Source: Poriferisodalis sp965262965 (GTDB lineage: Bacteria > Actinomycetota > Acidimicrobiia > Acidimicrobiales > Poriferisodalaceae). From it: 64,000 bases of DNA. Where the stretch lies: positions 124,001-188,000 of the forward strand of contig NZ_OZ253573.1 in the NCBI RefSeq assembly GCF_965262965.1, given 5' to 3'. This document shows positions 62,683 to 64,000 of the stretch, piece by piece. The notes beneath the pieces were generated by a model. The model was given only the letters and a program-made list of their open reading frames with translations. It made no database searches and was not told the origin of the DNA. The stretch's first letter is position 1. The number at the start of each line of letters is the position of its first letter. A program made the position numbers and the translations under genes.

Positions 62683-63629
62683 GCGAGACAGCTGACGTCG
62701 AGGTGCCCGCAGCCGAAGCCGCCGAGGGCGCCGCGCAGATCCTCGACCAGCGTTACCGCCCCTACAGCGGTCCTCGACACGGCCTCGCCGCCGCCATGCG
62801 TGCGGTAGTCGCCTCGTCGGTGAGGTTTACGCTCGGTCTGGGCCGCCCGGCCCGCCACAAATTCCTGCCGTGGCTGGCGGTGGTGATAGCGCTCGTTCCC
62901 GCCGTTGTCTTCGTCGGGATCGCGACAGTGCTCGACATCGACATGGTCTCCGAGCAGATTCTGCCCGAATACCACCAGTACTACGGCTTGATCCAGGTAG
63001 CGCTGTTCTTCTTCTGCGGGATCGTCGTGCCTGAGAGTCTGGTGGTCGATCGCCGCAATGGGATGCTGCCGCTGTACCTGTCCACACCGTTGCGCCGCTG
63101 GAGCTACCTGGCCTCGAAGTCGATGGCGGTGGCAGTGACGTTGGCCGTCATCACGGTCGGTCCGCTGCTGTTCCTGCTCGTCGCCTACACCATCGAGGGA
63201 TCTGGTCCCGATGGCCTGGGGGATTGGCTCGTCGTGTTGGTCCGCATTCTGGCTGCCGGCGTCGCCATCGCTGCGACGATCACCGCCGCCAGCTTGGCCA
63301 TCTCCAGCCTGACCGACCGGCGGGCGTTCGCCGCGATCGGTGTCATCCTGCTGCTGCTCGGCAGCAACCTCGTCACGAGCATGCTGGTTGAGGTTGCCGA
63401 GCTGGACGCGCGGTTGTATGCGTTCAACCTCGGCGACATTGGCGCCGCCCTCAAGGACCGGATCTACGGCGTCGGTCCACCGATCGCTCTCGACGAGGGC
63501 GAAGGCTCCCCGGGCCAGCGCCTCAGCGAGCTATCGACGATGTTCGTGGTGGCAGCGAATGCAGCCTGGGTGCTGGCAGGTGCGGCCGTCGTGTGGTGGC
63601 GCTACCAGCGAATCGACGGTGGCAAATGA
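62679..63629 (+). CDS. ABC transporter permease (ABC-2 type)
   Basis: 316 aa from ATG 62679. A hydrophilic N-terminus (AEAAEGAAQILDQRYRPYSG) precedes six spans, e.g. FLPWLAVVIALVPAVVFVGI, GLIQVALFFFCGIVVPESLV, MAVAVTLAVITVGPLLFLLV and IGVILLLLGSNLVTSMLV. The DRRNGMLPLYLSTPLRRWSY segment is the coupling-helix region of ABC-2 permeases. It lies between two ATPase genes, with 4-bp overlaps on both sides. Confidence 0.85.
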   Translation: MSETADVEVPAAEAAEGAAQILDQRYRPYSGPRHGLAAAMRAVVASSVRFTLGLGRPARHKFLPWLAVVIALVPAVVFVGIATVLDIDMVSEQILPEYHQYYGLIQVALFFFCGIVVPESLVVDRRNGMLPLYLSTPLRRWSYLASKSMAVAVTLAVITVGPLLFLLVAYTIEGSGPDGLGDWLVVLVRILAAGVAIAATITAASLAISSLTDRRAFAAIGVILLLLGSNLVTSMLVEVAELDARLYAFNLGDIGAALKDRIYGVGPPIALDEGEGSPGQRLSELSTMFVVAANAAWVLAGAAVVWWRYQRIDGGK

Positions 63630-64000
63630 GCGCCCGTCCTCGTCCGGTGCCTGAGCCCGAGCCACGCGCGGACGCTCCCGAGGCCACGCCCGTACCCACC
63701 GGCATGGTCGAAGTGCATGGTGTCTCGAAGATCTTCGGCGACGTGGTGGCCGTGTCAGACGTGACGTTCGCGGTGCGCTCAGGTGTGACTGCGTTGCTGG
63801 GCCCCAACGGTGCAGGCAAGTCGACGCTGTTCCGCATGATGTGCGGGCTCACCCCCCCGTCGCGAGGCACCGTGCGCGTGCTGGGCGCCGATGCTCGCCG
63901 CGACCGCAACGTCCGGGGCCGGATCGGTCTCGCCCCGCAACAGGACGCCCTGTTCGACCGGCTCGACGCAGTCGACTTCGTCACCATTGCCGCTGCTACC
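63626..64000 (+). CDS. ABC transporter ATPase, N-terminal part (runs off window)
   Basis: First 125 codons only. After a Pro-rich N-terminus (RPRPVPEPEPRADAPEATPV) comes VEVHGVSKIFGDVVAVSDVT, Walker A LGPNGAGKSTLF and the Q-loop GLAPQQDALF. The start overlaps the permease stop. The missing part would hold the signature and Walker B. Two ATPases around one permease suggest a heteromeric exporter or two transporters. Confidence 0.8.
   Translation, partial: MSARPRPVPEPEPRADAPEATPVPTGMVEVHGVSKIFGDVVAVSDVTFAVRSGVTALLGPNGAGKSTLFRMMCGLTPPSRGTVRVLGADARRDRNVRGRIGLAPQQDALFDRLDAVDFVTIAAAT

Overview
The window is high-GC DNA, dense in genes, with many 1-4 bp start/stop overlaps, from an actinobacterium. 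Support for this: a Gram-positive-type SUF pathway (SufB, SufD, SufC, SufS, SufU plus a Rieske ferredoxin), homodimeric AceE pyruvate dehydrogenase, a F420-type luciferase-like oxidoreductase, cell-wall-binding type 2 repeats on exported proteins, and several genes whose start codon lies 6-8 nt behind a TAnnnT box, as in leaderless transcription. The gene set and CoA-ester enzymes fit class Acidimicrobiia best, but that placement is an inference.

Layout. 1-0.4 kb: edge of a HEPN/MNT toxin-antitoxin pair. 0.5-8.7 kb (+): LLM oxidoreductase, then a SUF operon (sufB, two CoA-ester lyases, a small Cys4 protein, sufD, Rieske ferredoxin, sufC1), pterin dehydratase and a Nudix hydrolase. 8.8-16.3 kb (-): a cell-wall-anchored betaine-binding-type protein, then sufC2-sufS-sufU with an HsaA-type flavin monooxygenase, and an M20 peptidase. 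16.3-21.7 kb: amidase, then a head-to-head pair of a HEAT-repeat protein with a PD-ExK-like motif and a Zn-ribbon DNA methyltransferase. 21.9-29.8 kb: ABC-2 exporter, metallo-beta-lactamase-fold hydrolase, membrane-anchored molybdopterin oxidoreductase, acyl-CoA dehydrogenase, small proteins, alpha/beta hydrolase, MaoC hydratase. 29.8-39.8 kb: 2-oxoacid dehydrogenase and lipoate region (aceE, lpd, E2, a fused lipB-lipA), with an RNase HI-SLOG fusion and a thioredoxin-like lipoprotein whose first redox cysteine codon is an in-frame TGA. 39.9-42.3 kb: a BsuBI/PstI-type restriction-modification pair. 43.2-60.3 kb: a plastic island built on an 8 kb direct duplication. Each copy carries a frameshifted RES-toxin remnant, a giant modular surface protein (cadherin-like, Fn3, WSDG repeats, cell-wall-binding repeats) preceded by a long poly-G tract (23 and 14 G), broken ATPase and crotonase fragments, and an ISL3 transposase remnant. 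60.3-64 kb: enoyl-CoA hydratase, an HpaB remnant, and an ABC transporter cluster running off the edge.

How the genes work together: SUF builds Fe-S clusters, which LipA needs as a radical-SAM enzyme. LipB/LipA lipoylate the E2 that works with AceE and Lpd. CoA-ester enzymes (lyases, acyl-CoA dehydrogenase, MaoC, crotonases) point to acid and fatty-acid turnover. Defence or conflict functions (HEPN/MNT, the HEAT/methyltransferase pair, PstI-like restriction-modification, RES remnants) and a variable surface-protein locus lie between core blocks.

The most notable items are the candidate selenocysteine thioredoxin at 34283-34975, the in-frame poly-G tracts before the duplicated adhesins, the HEAT-nuclease/methyltransferase pair, and the LipB-LipA and RNase HI-SLOG fusions.
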